DNA from: Prevotella sp.
Lineage (GTDB): Bacteria > Bacteroidota > Bacteroidia > Bacteroidales > Bacteroidaceae
DNA length: 8,181 nucleotides
Assembly (NCBI GenBank): GCA_017424205.1
Contig: JAFPAS010000177.1
Span: forward strand, 1 to 8,181
Reading direction: 5' to 3'
Shown: positions 1 through 6,386 of the stretch, in pieces
Layout: every line of letters starts with the position of its first letter
How positions within the stretch are numbered: position 1 is the first letter of the stretch
Made by a program: the position numbers and the translations under genes
Notes under the pieces: model-generated
What the model saw: only the letters and a program-made list of their open reading frames with translations
Told to the model about the DNA's origin: nothing
Database searches by the model: none

Positions 1-1
1 A

Positions 2-2923
2 TACTATGCACTGATCAGAACACCTCGAATCAATAGCAAGGGCATGAACACCAGTGCCGTAATGGGCTTTGTCAATATACTCCACGAGATAATGACAAAG
101 GAGCAGCCTGACTATATCGCTGTAGCATTTGACCACGGTAAAACATTCCGCCACGATGCATTTCCTCTGTATAAAGCTCAACGCGAGGAGACTCCCGAAG
201 ATATCCGTCGCTCCGTACCAATCATAAAGGATATACTGGCAGCATGGCACATACCATGCCTGCAGACTGATGGTTTCGAAGCTGATGACATCATCGGCAC
301 TCTCGCTGCTGCTGTCGCTGCTTCTGACACATCAAAAAGTGATAGCATTGCAGCAGGAAAAGACGATGAAAGCGGCGAAAACCAGCAAGTTATAGACACT
401 TACATGGTCACTGGCGATAAGGATTACGGTCAACTTGTGCGTGGACATGTCTTTATGTATAAACCTCGTCACGGAGGCGGATATGATGTGCTCGGCGAGA
501 AAGAAATATGCGAGAAATACTCGATTTCATCGACAAAACAAGTCATCGATATTCTTGCTCTTATGGGCGACTCTGCCGACAACTTCCCAGGATGTCCTGG
601 TGTAGGTGAGAAGACAGCAGTGAAACTCATTAACGAATGGGGAAGCATAGACAACATGCTGGAGCATGCCACTGAGGTGAAGGGTGCCATCGGCAAAAAA
701 ATCATTGAACACGTTGAAGACATACGAATGTCAAAATTCCTTGCCACCATCGTGACTGATATAAAAGAGGTGACCGACAACCTCCCTACCCTACTTCAGG
801 AAATGGAGACTCGTCAACCAGACATCGACAAACTTTCAGCCATCTTTGACGAACTCGAATTTAAGTCACTCGCAAAAAAAATCTTCAATAATAACACTTC
901 GTCTGACACAACACTCAATTCTGACCCTCAGGATGACGAAAATGACACAACAAGACAAAGTGTAAAGAAAAGTAAAAAAACTAAAACAGAAGATAAAAAC
1001 CAACTTGATTTGTTCGCTGAATTTGAGGGCGAAGGGTCAGAAGAAGAAAAAAATCTTCAGCATTTCGACATAAATTCAACCGTTCATGACTATAAACTGA
1101 TTGATAATGAAGAAGATGCAAAGCAGCTTTGTGACTTTATTTTGACAAATAGTTTTGTATGTTTTGATACCGAAACGACTTCAAAGAGCCCAATCGACGC
1201 AAAATTGGTCGGAATGAGCTTCTGTGTGAAGGAAAATGAGGCATGGTATGTTTCTGTGCCTGACAAGATGGAGCTGATAGCTGAAATCTTCCGTCCCGTA
1301 TTTGAAAACACTGAAATTAAAAAACTCGGACAGAACATCAAGTACGATATTGAGATACTTTCTAAATATGGCATCGAGGTAAAGGGTGAGAAGTACGACA
1401 CCATGATAGCCCACTACCTGCTTCAACCAGAACTGCGTCATGGCATGGACTACATGGCAGAGACAATTCTGAAATATAACACAATACATTATGATGATGT
1501 CGTAGCCAAAGGTAGAACAATGGCCGAACTGCCTCCTGAGGCTGTCAAGGACTATGCCTGCGAAGATGCAGACATCACCATGCAGCTATGGAACAAGCTT
1601 CAGCCTCGCCTCATGGAGCAGGAAGGACTATGGAAGCTCTTCACAGAGATAGAGATGCCGCTTGTCGACGTGCTTGCTGATATGGAGATGTCGGGTGTGG
1701 CAATTGATACTAATGCGCTTTCTGAGGTGTCAAGATTTTTCAATCAGCGCATGACAGAACACGAACAGAAGATATATGCTCTGGCTGGCAAACAGTTTAA
1801 TATAAACTCTCCGCGTCAGGTAGGCGAGATTCTGTTTGGCGAGATGCGCATAATAGAGAAGCCTAAGAAGACTAAGACCGGCCAGTATGTCACATCTGAA
1901 GAGGTGCTGACATCGCTGCGTGGCGAGCACGAGATTGTAGCAGAGATTCTCGACTACCGCGGACTGAAGAAACTCATTGGTACATACGTAGATGCGCTGC
2001 CAAAACTTGTAAACAAGAATACCGGAAAAATACACACATCGTTCAATCAGTGCGTGACAGCCACCGGCCGTCTGTCGTCGAGCGACCCTAACCTGCAGAA
2101 TATCCCTGTGCGCGGAGAAGACGGCAAGGAAATTCGCCGTTGTTTCATCGGCGGCATATCAAAGATGCAGCAGCAGAATGTAGAGCTTGATTTATTTGCC
2201 GAACCTGTAACAATACAGGAAGAGGAGAAATGTCTGTTTTTTTCAGCAGACTATAGTCAGATTGAACTGCGTGTGATGGCTCATCTCAGCGGTGACGAAG
2301 CCATGATTTCTGCATTCCAGAATGGTCATGACGTGCATGCCGCAACAGCTGCAACAGTATACGGCAAACCAATGGAAGAGGTGACACGCGATGAGCGTAC
2401 AAAGGCTAAACGTGCCAATTTCGGACTCATATATGGCATATCAGCATGGGGACTGAGCCAGTCGCTGCTTATTGACCGTAAGGAGGCTCGACGTCTGATG
2501 GACGGTTTCTTCGAGACCTTCCCAAAGGTGCAGCAATACATGGAAGAGTCAAAGGCTATGGCAGCTGAGAAAGGCTACGCCTCTACCCTCCTCCACCGCC
2601 GCCGCTATCTGGCTGACATTAATTCTGGCAACGCTACAGTGCGCGGATTTGCTGAGCGCAATGCCATAAATGCACCTATTCAGGGCACTGCAGCTGACAT
2701 CATAAAGATAGCCATGATACGCATTCACCGACGCATGAAAGCCGAGGGACTGAAAGCGAAGATGATACTGCAGGTGCACGACGAATTGAACTTCTCTGTG
2801 CCTGTAGCTGAGAAAGATGCTGTGCAGCGCATTGTAATAGAAGAGATGGAGCGTGCCTACCCTCTCCGCGTACCGCTCGTGGCTGACTTTGGCTGGGGCG
2901 ACAACTGGCTGGAGGCACACTAA
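2..2923 (+). CDS. polA: DNA polymerase I, 5'-truncated by window edge
   Basis: Family A DNA polymerase, acting in Okazaki fragment maturation and repair synthesis. The frame is open from base 2 (YYALIRTPRINSKG before the first ATG at 44), so the real start lies upstream; roughly 15-20 residues, including the first catalytic Asp of the flap nuclease, are missing. Visible in order: 5' nuclease domain with FEADD, TGDKDYGQL and GDSADNFPG acidic motifs; a charged linker (about nt 880-1070); a 3'-5' exonuclease with intact DTE (nt 1166-1174), GQNIKYD and YACEDAD motifs, so proofreading should be active; and a polymerase domain with motif A DYSQIELR (2249-2272), motif B KRANFGLIYG and motif C VHDE (2774-2785). 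At 973 visible residues it is longer than the 928-residue E. coli enzyme because of insertions in the nuclease domain, linker and palm. It ends in TAA. No neighbouring gene suggests an operon. Confidence 0.97.
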   Translation, partial: YYALIRTPRINSKGMNTSAVMGFVNILHEIMTKEQPDYIAVAFDHGKTFRHDAFPLYKAQREETPEDIRRSVPIIKDILAAWHIPCLQTDGFEADDIIGTLAAAVAASDTSKSDSIAAGKDDESGENQQVIDTYMVTGDKDYGQLVRGHVFMYKPRHGGGYDVLGEKEICEKYSISSTKQVIDILALMGDSADNFPGCPGVGEKTAVKLINEWGSIDNMLEHATEVKGAIGKKIIEHVEDIRMSKFLATIVTDIKEVTDNLPTLLQEMETRQPDIDKLSAIFDELEFKSLAKKIFNNNTSSDTTLNSDPQDDENDTTRQSVKKSKKTKTEDKNQLDLFAEFEGEGSEEEKNLQHFDINSTVHDYKLIDNEEDAKQLCDFILTNSFVCFDTETTSKSPIDAKLVGMSFCVKENEAWYVSVPDKMELIAEIFRPVFENTEIKKLGQNIKYDIEILSKYGIEVKGEKYDTMIAHYLLQPELRHGMDYMAETILKYNTIHYDDVVAKGRTMAELPPEAVKDYACEDADITMQLWNKLQPRLMEQEGLWKLFTEIEMPLVDVLADMEMSGVAIDTNALSEVSRFFNQRMTEHEQKIYALAGKQFNINSPRQVGEILFGEMRIIEKPKKTKTGQYVTSEEVLTSLRGEHEIVAEILDYRGLKKLIGTYVDALPKLVNKNTGKIHTSFNQCVTATGRLSSSDPNLQNIPVRGEDGKEIRRCFIGGISKMQQQNVELDLFAEPVTIQEEEKCLFFSADYSQIELRVMAHLSGDEAMISAFQNGHDVHAATAATVYGKPMEEVTRDERTKAKRANFGLIYGISAWGLSQSLLIDRKEARRLMDGFFETFPKVQQYMEESKAMAAEKGYASTLLHRRRYLADINSGNATVRGFAERNAINAPIQGTAADIIKIAMIRIHRRMKAEGLKAKMILQVHDELNFSVPVAEKDAVQRIVIEEMERAYPLRVPLVADFGWGDNWLEAH

Positions 2924-2950
2924 GCCAGCTGCCCTACCCCTATTTTTTCT

Positions 2951-2995
2951 TAAGACAACATAAAAAAATTGCCCCCTATTGTTAATGTTGTCTTA
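2951..2995. repeat. 11-bp inverted repeat after polA
   Basis: TAAGACAACAT (2951-2961) is perfectly complementary to ATGTTGTCTTA (2985-2995), with a 23-nt loop; a one-base bulge would allow TTC/GAA to extend it. It lies 27 bp after the polA stop. The U-rich stretch (TATTTTTTCT) is before, not after, the stem on the + strand, so it is not a textbook intrinsic terminator. It could still be a polA 3' end structure or a protein-binding site. Confidence 0.6.
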
Positions 2996-3015
2996 GAATA
3001 AAAAGAAAACAACAC

Positions 3016-3043
3016 GGACAATTTCAGACAATAAAAATTGTCC
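3016..3043. repeat. 9-bp inverted repeat, GGACAATTT type
   Basis: GGACAATTT (3016-3024) pairs with AAATTGTCC (3035-3043) across a 10-nt loop. It shares the GACAA/TTGTC core with the inverted repeat just upstream, and more GACAA and TTGTC words lie between and after them. A third small stem, CAAGTTT-CGCC-AAACTTG (3067-3084), follows directly. Confidence 0.55.
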
Positions 3044-3093
3044 CAAGTTGTCATAGAAAAAGAACTCAAGTTTCGCCAAACTTGCAGTAGTTG

Positions 3094-3143
3094 ATTAGGG
3101 GTTATCGGTTAGGGTTTAACGGTTAATGGTTAAGGGTTAAAGG
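3094..3143 (+). repeat. degenerate GGTTA tandem tract
   Basis: About 50 bp built from imperfect 6-8 bp units of the type GGTTA, GGGTTA or GGTTAA, ending 40 bp before the LRR gene start. It is low-complexity and G/T-rich on the + strand. No Bacteroidota promoter consensus was found between it and the ATG at 3183. It could be slippage-prone spacer DNA or part of the LRR gene's 5' region. Confidence 0.6.
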
Positions 3144-3182
3144 TCGTCGTTATCGTTTATAAATCAGATATTTACAAACACA

Positions 3183-4484
3183 ATGCTACTAAATATAAAA
3201 GATATAATATACAAGACTAATGAGAGCGAAATGACAGCTGAAGTCGTAAGACTCAACGATGAATTAGCTACACATTTCGAGGTAGAAGAGAAGGTGAAAT
3301 ATGGCAGCAAGGAATACACCGTGACCAAAATAGCCCTCACCACGCTATGCCTATGCACAGACATCACAACAGTCTGCATACCTAAAACAATTACAATGAT
3401 TGACGACGGCACGTTCGTCGACTGCGGCAGCATAAAAAGCATCAGCGTTGACCCTGATAACCCCGTCTACGACTCACGCAATGACTGCAACGCCATCATC
3501 GAAACCGCTACAGAAACACTCATAGCAGGCTGCGCCACAACCGTCATTCCTGACACCATGAAAACCATCGGCGACAGCGCATTCTATAACACCCACAGAC
3601 TGACATCCATCACGCTGCCGCCATCAGTGAGCAGGGTAGAAAGAAGTGCTTTCAGTCACTGTTCGTTGCTCAGCGAAGTCTATATTCCTGCCACAGTGAC
3701 AAGCATCGGCAAAAAAGCATTCGCCAACTGCGACAACCTCAAGACACTTACCGTCGACCCTGCAAACCCCATCTACGACTCACGAAACAACTGCAACGCC
3801 ATCATCGAGACCGCAACAGACACACTCATAGCCGGCTGCGGCAAAACCGTCATTCCTGACACCGTGAAGGAGATAGGGCAGGAGGCTTTCAGTTGGTGTC
3901 TTAGCCTGACCGGTATCAGCCTACCTGAATCGATTATCAGCATTGGTCAAGAAGCATTCGCTGGATGTCTTTATCTCACCGATATATTCCTGCCCGACAG
4001 CGTAACAGACATCGGCAACAAAGCGTTCGACTGTTGCGCACGTCTGCAGAAAATAATCATACCTGACCATGTGACGAGGGTAGGGGATGCCGCATTCGCC
4101 GAATGCAAACTGCTTAAGAGCGTCATGATTTGCGACAGCGTGACACACATAGGCAAAACAGCCTTCTTCATGTGCGAGTCACTGAGAAGCGTATTCCTCT
4201 CAGAATCAATTACAAGCATCGAATCGCAAACCTTCGCTTACTGCTCTAATCTGAGCGAGATAACCATACCACAGACGGTCAACAGCATAGGCAATGAAGC
4301 ATTCGGATACTGCTCGAAACTCACCAGCATCACGCTCCAGCATACCGCCCCAGAGGAGATGGACATACACAAAAATGCCTTCCGTCACGTCAGCACCGAC
4401 AACTGCACCCTCTATGTGCCTGTAGGATGCGTAGAGAAATACCGCAACCATCCTGTGTTCGGACGTTTCAAGAATATCATTTAG
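3183..4484 (+). CDS. BspA-type leucine-rich repeat protein (LRR_5)
   Basis: 433 residues. After a short N-terminal beta-type segment (about residues 1-50) come some eleven repeats of about 23 residues of the form IxxIGxxAFxxCxxLxxIxLPxxV (for example VTSIGKKAFANCDNL and VNSIGNEAFGYCSKL). The protein ends in CTLYVPVGCVEKYRNHPVFG, the cap usual for Bacteroidota proteins of this family. A Cys recurs at the AFxxC position in most repeats, which would form a cysteine ladder. Relatives include the Tannerella surface protein BspA, which binds host matrix, but this copy shows no signal peptide, membrane segment or sorting domain, so secretion and function are unproven. A 42-residue block (89-130, repeated at 191-232) containing VDPxNPxYDSRN and CNAIIETAT is duplicated. 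The ATG at 3183 has no Shine-Dalgarno sequence, which is usual in Bacteroidota. It is convergent with the HU-like gene. Confidence 0.9.
   Translation: MLLNIKDIIYKTNESEMTAEVVRLNDELATHFEVEEKVKYGSKEYTVTKIALTTLCLCTDITTVCIPKTITMIDDGTFVDCGSIKSISVDPDNPVYDSRNDCNAIIETATETLIAGCATTVIPDTMKTIGDSAFYNTHRLTSITLPPSVSRVERSAFSHCSLLSEVYIPATVTSIGKKAFANCDNLKTLTVDPANPIYDSRNNCNAIIETATDTLIAGCGKTVIPDTVKEIGQEAFSWCLSLTGISLPESIISIGQEAFAGCLYLTDIFLPDSVTDIGNKAFDCCARLQKIIIPDHVTRVGDAAFAECKLLKSVMICDSVTHIGKTAFFMCESLRSVFLSESITSIESQTFAYCSNLSEITIPQTVNSIGNEAFGYCSKLTSITLQHTAPEEMDIHKNAFRHVSTDNCTLYVPVGCVEKYRNHPVFGRFKNII
3447..3572 (+). repeat. 126-bp internal duplication, copy A (LRR gene)
   Basis: Encodes 42 residues from VDPDNPVYDSRN to PDTMKTIG. 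It aligns without gaps to 3753-3878, which encodes VDPANPIYDSRN to PDTVKEIG. The two copies differ by scattered, often synonymous substitutions, so this is an in-frame duplication spanning an inter-repeat insert and part of an LRR. Confidence 0.85.
3753..3878 (+). repeat. 126-bp internal duplication, copy B (LRR gene)
   Basis: Second copy of the 42-residue block at 3447-3572, 306 bp downstream and in the same frame. Both contain CNAIIETAT followed by TLIAGC. The copies could recombine and delete 306 bp (102 codons) without a frameshift. Confidence 0.85.
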
Positions 4485-4490
4485 CAGGAG

Positions 4491-4736
4491 GGAAGATAGA
4501 AGGAGGTAGTTTTTGCTACATGGAGATAGAAGGAGGTAAATGAAGATAGAAGGAGATAGATGACATTTGTTTTGATGCATGAAGATAGAAGGAGGTAGAT
4601 GAAGATAGAGGGAGATAAATGACATTTGTTTTGATGCAGAACTGCTTGCCAAAGTATTGTCCTCTATCTTCGACGCTGAAAGCGGCATATCTTCCTCTAC
4701 CTTCCTCTATCTTCTTAAAATGTATCTTCTCAAAAT
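4491..4736 (+). repeat. structured dispersed repeat, copy 1
   Basis: Copy 1 of a family also present at 5407-5624 and, inverted, at 6441-6638. The left arm is purine-rich (units like GAAGATAGAAGGAGGTAG, 4492-4509) and the right arm pyrimidine-rich (CTACCTTCCTCTATCTTC, 4697-4714); these two 18-mers are complementary at 16 positions. The centre holds GACATTTGTTTTGATGCA and a hairpin GACGCT-GAA-AGCGGC (4672-4686). A 59-bp unit is tandemly duplicated (4521-4579 and 4580-4638, 4 differences). It lies between the convergent 3' ends of the LRR and HU-like genes. It encodes no transposase and could be a MITE-like element or a structured RNA. I do not recognise a named family. Confidence 0.85.
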
Positions 4737-4756
4737 ATTTGTTTCATTTTATAAAA

Positions 4757-4784
4757 CTGAAACCAATAATAATAATAATTTCAG
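4757..4784. repeat. AAT microsatellite inside short inverted repeat
   Basis: Five AAT units (4765-4779) lie between CTGAAA (4757-4762) and TTTCAG (4779-4784), which are complementary. Simple-sequence DNA between the repeat element and the HU terminator; no function is evident. Confidence 0.5.
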
Positions 4785-4840
4785 AATAGAGTGGGGTAGG
4801 GCTGACAAAACAGCACCGCTACTTTCTATACAATAAAGAA

Positions 4841-4868
4841 AAGACAAGAGGCGCTTGCCCCTTGTCTT
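4841..4868 (-). terminator. intrinsic terminator of the HU-like gene
   Basis: On the minus strand, AAGACAAGGGGC pairs with GCCTCTTGTCTT (12 bp, one G-T wobble) around a 4-nt loop, followed by TTTCTTTATT. It starts 33 nt after the HU-like stop codon. The sequence beyond the other side of the stem is not T-rich, so termination should act mainly on the minus-strand transcript. Confidence 0.88.
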
Positions 4869-4900
4869 CGTTGTATTATCATTATTGAGCGGTCACAGGT

Positions 4901-5350
4901 TTACGCCTTCTCGATGCCGACATCGTTCTTTGCTGTCTCTGCGAGCTTCATGCCTGAGATAAGCGCCTGTGTACGATGTCCTGTAGCTGAGTCGACGGTG
5001 TATGCTGGAAGGAAGTTTATTCTTCCGCCGCAGATATTCTCTGACACAGTAAACTCATCAAGGTCGGTAGCACCTTTACACTTCAGTCCGATCTTGAATG
5101 TTCCGAGCCCGTTAAGCTTCACAGCGTATGAGTCCTGCAGCTTCTGGGTCATAACCTCTGTAAGCTCGGTGAGCACAGCCTGCACGTCCGACTTCTTCAT
5201 AGAGCAGTTTCGCTGTATGATCTCTGCGAGATCGTTTGTCTCTACTGTGCCTACGTTGATAGCGCGAGCATACCACTTTCCGTTTGAATTGTCCTGACGA
5301 CCGTCTTTAAATGTACGGTTCATTTGATAAAGCTTAAATAATACTGACAT
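4901..5350 (-). CDS. long HU-family DNA-binding protein
   Basis: 149 residues, longer than the roughly 90 of classical HU. It matches the Bacteroidota HU-related type: N-terminal MSVLFKLYQMNR and KWYARAIN segment, then an HU-like fold with LAEIIQRNCSMKKSDVQAVL helices, LQDSYAVKLNGLGTFKIGL strand region, an arm-like segment and the tail INFLPAYTVDSATGHRTQAL. Such proteins are expected to bind DNA in the nucleoid as dimers, but the target here is unknown. In many Bacteroidota the family sits beside a cell-wall amidase or M15 peptidase and a tiny smalltalk protein. The M15 peptidase lies 330 bp upstream here, but I found no smalltalk ORF. No consensus promoter lies directly upstream, so it is probably co-transcribed with the peptidase. 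It ends in TAA followed by a strong terminator. Confidence 0.9.
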   Translation of the reverse strand: MSVLFKLYQMNRTFKDGRQDNSNGKWYARAINVGTVETNDLAEIIQRNCSMKKSDVQAVLTELTEVMTQKLQDSYAVKLNGLGTFKIGLKCKGATDLDEFTVSENICGGRINFLPAYTVDSATGHRTQALISGMKLAETAKNDVGIEKA

Positions 5351-5387
5351 AATTTTCTTGTTGATTAAAAAGGTTAATTTAACTTTC

Positions 5388-5402
5388 GCAAGTTTCGCTT
5401 GC
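5388..5402. repeat. small hairpin GCAAG-TTTCG-CTTGC upstream of HU-like gene
   Basis: GCAAG (5388-5392) and CTTGC (5398-5402) form a 5-bp stem with loop TTTCG, just outside repeat copy 2 and in the 5' leader of the HU-like gene. The embedded word CAAGTTTCG recurs at 3067-3075 and, inverted, at 5620-5628. Confidence 0.5.
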
Positions 5403-5406
5403 CTTG

Positions 5407-5624
5407 TAGATAGAAGGAGGTAGATGAAGATAGAAGGAGATAGATGACATTTGTTTTGATGCAGAACACCCGCTTGTAAAGTATCGTCCTCTATCTTCGC
5501 CGCCGAGAAGCGGCATATCTTCCTGTAACTTCCTCTATCTTCTCAAAATGTATCGTCCTCTATCTTCGCCGCTGAGAAGCGGCATATCTTCCTTTATCTT
5601 CCTATATCTTCTTAACATCCGAAA
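5407..5624 (+). repeat. structured dispersed repeat, copy 2
   Basis: Same family and orientation as copy 1, but without its outermost left segment. It fills most of the M15-HU intercistronic gap and would be in their shared RNA, in the reverse sense. The pyrimidine arm and hairpin are present twice with a period of 69 bp (units beginning GTATCGTCC at 5481 and 5550). The hairpins are GCCGCC-GAGA-AGCGGC (5499-5514) and GCCGCT-GAGA-AGCGGC (5568-5583). It ends TTCTTAACATCCGAAA, a boundary shared with copy 3. Confidence 0.85.
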
Positions 5625-5680
5625 CTTGACAAGGTTAATAATAAAATTGAATTTTGTTTGATTTAGAAGCGTGCCCGCGG

Positions 5681-6163
5681 CTATTCCATGATATACTTCA
5701 TGAAAGCCTGCTTTCGGTTGCGCTCCGGATTGTACGAGACGTGTATCCAGTGCGTGCGAGTCTTCTTGCGGTATTCGTAGATGAGCTGGTCAAAATCCGT
5801 CTTCGTACGGATAAAGTCATACATCTTCTTTCCCACCTCAGCATTCGGTACATATATGTCTGCAGCCATGCCGTATCTATGCTGCGAAAACTCTGCACCT
5901 CCTACAGCGTCATTGAGAGGTTTTGAGCGATATCCGCTCGTGATTCTGATTACGCCGAATCGTCGGCGAAGCGGTTCCAGCACATGGCTGCATAGCAGGC
6001 GCAGATGATATATTGCCAGGTCGTCGGGAGTATTCTTCAGTCCGAGGCGTGCGGCGGTAGCTGAGCGCACCATCTCCTTCAGTGTGAAGTGCTCCGACAG
6101 TTGTTCGCGTTCCTGCTGCGAATAGTCGAGCATGGCTGGTTGGTAAGTGTTAATCATGGTCAT
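5681..6163 (-). CDS. M15 family zinc peptidase (D-Ala-D-Ala carboxypeptidase / endolysin-like)
   Basis: 160 residues, single domain of the Peptidase_M15_3 type; likely to cleave peptidoglycan stem peptides. Visible signatures: HFTLKEMVRS near the N-terminus; ITSGYRSKPLNDAVGG (residues 74-89); the zinc motif SQHRYGMAAD with His95 and Asp102; and HWIHVSY with His141. Glu130 in QLIYEY is a candidate catalytic acid. There is no signal peptide, so export would need another route, as in phage-type endolysins. The start at 6163 is supported by AGGAGG 8 nt upstream; a second in-frame ATG follows two codons later. A consensus promoter is 187 nt upstream, leaving a long leader. The HU-like gene lies downstream on the same strand. 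Other Bacteroidota often have an amidase in this position. Confidence 0.92.
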   Translation of the reverse strand: MTMINTYQPAMLDYSQQEREQLSEHFTLKEMVRSATAARLGLKNTPDDLAIYHLRLLCSHVLEPLRRRFGVIRITSGYRSKPLNDAVGGAEFSQHRYGMAADIYVPNAEVGKKMYDFIRTKTDFDQLIYEYRKKTRTHWIHVSYNPERNRKQAFMKYIME

Positions 6164-6171
6164 TTTTCATT

Positions 6172-6177
6172 CCTCCT
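6172..6177 (-). promoter_or_regulatory. Shine-Dalgarno AGGAGG of M15 gene
   Basis: AGGAGG on the minus strand ends 8 nt before the ATG at 6163. A perfect Shine-Dalgarno is not typical of Bacteroidota genes, so it supports this start. An out-of-frame ATG (AATGAAAAATGACC) lies between it and the start and opens only a six-codon ORF. Confidence 0.65.
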
Positions 6178-6233
6178 GAAAAAGGAAATTACTTTCTTTG
6201 CGCAAATACACGTAATCCCTACGTTAATTATTA

Positions 6234-6288
6234 ATGTGTGTTTGTGTGTTGTGTGTGTTTGTTAGTTTATGGTTGTGTTATGTGTTTC
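6234..6288 (-). other. CA-rich leader tract of M15 transcript
   Basis: On the minus strand this is a C/A-rich, nearly G-free run of ACACA and AACAC words in the M15 5' leader. Between it and the promoter is the small hairpin CCGCAG-CGA-CTGCGG (6315-6329). Downstream, toward the ATG, is a 10-bp palindrome TTTGCGCAAA (6197-6206). No gene was found in this leader, and no smalltalk-type ORF is visible. The CA-rich tract is likely unstructured RNA, but its role is unknown. Confidence 0.45.
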
Positions 6289-6349
6289 TATTACGATATT
6301 TTGTAAACCATCATCCGCAGTCGCTGCGGTTGTTTTCTGTTTCTGGGTG

Positions 6350-6381
6350 CAAAGTTACAACATTTGAAAGCCGATTCCAAA
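6350..6381 (-). promoter_or_regulatory. Bacteroidota sigma-ABfr-type promoter of M15-HU unit
   Basis: On the minus strand TTTG (6378-6381) is followed after exactly 20 bp by TAACTTTG (6350-6357), matching the consensus TTTG-N19-21-TAnnTTTG. Transcription should begin near 6343 and yield a leader of about 180 nt before the M15 start. The sequence just after the -7 box, CACCC, is shared with the CRISPR leader promoter. Confidence 0.88.
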
Positions 6382-6386
6382 TTTTA

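Noticed and set aside
2549..2920. Minus-strand frames of up to 123 codons antisense to polA
   Set aside because: They overlap the conserved polymerase domain entirely and have no family signature; they are shadows of polA.
2951..2995. Intrinsic terminator of polA
   Set aside because: The loop is 23 nt and no T-run follows the stem on the + strand; called only as an inverted repeat.
4206..4688. 160-codon minus-strand frame
   Set aside because: Half is antisense to the LRR gene and half is low-complexity translation of the repeat element.
4619..4789. 56-codon + frame starting MTFVLMQNCLPKYC within repeat copy 1
   Set aside because: The other two copies stop early or shift frame after the first residues, so the protein is not conserved across the family.
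5643..5655. 13-bp palindrome AAAATT-G-AATTTT after the M15 gene
   Set aside because: Common in AT-rich DNA and without flanking signals that would make it a terminator or operator.
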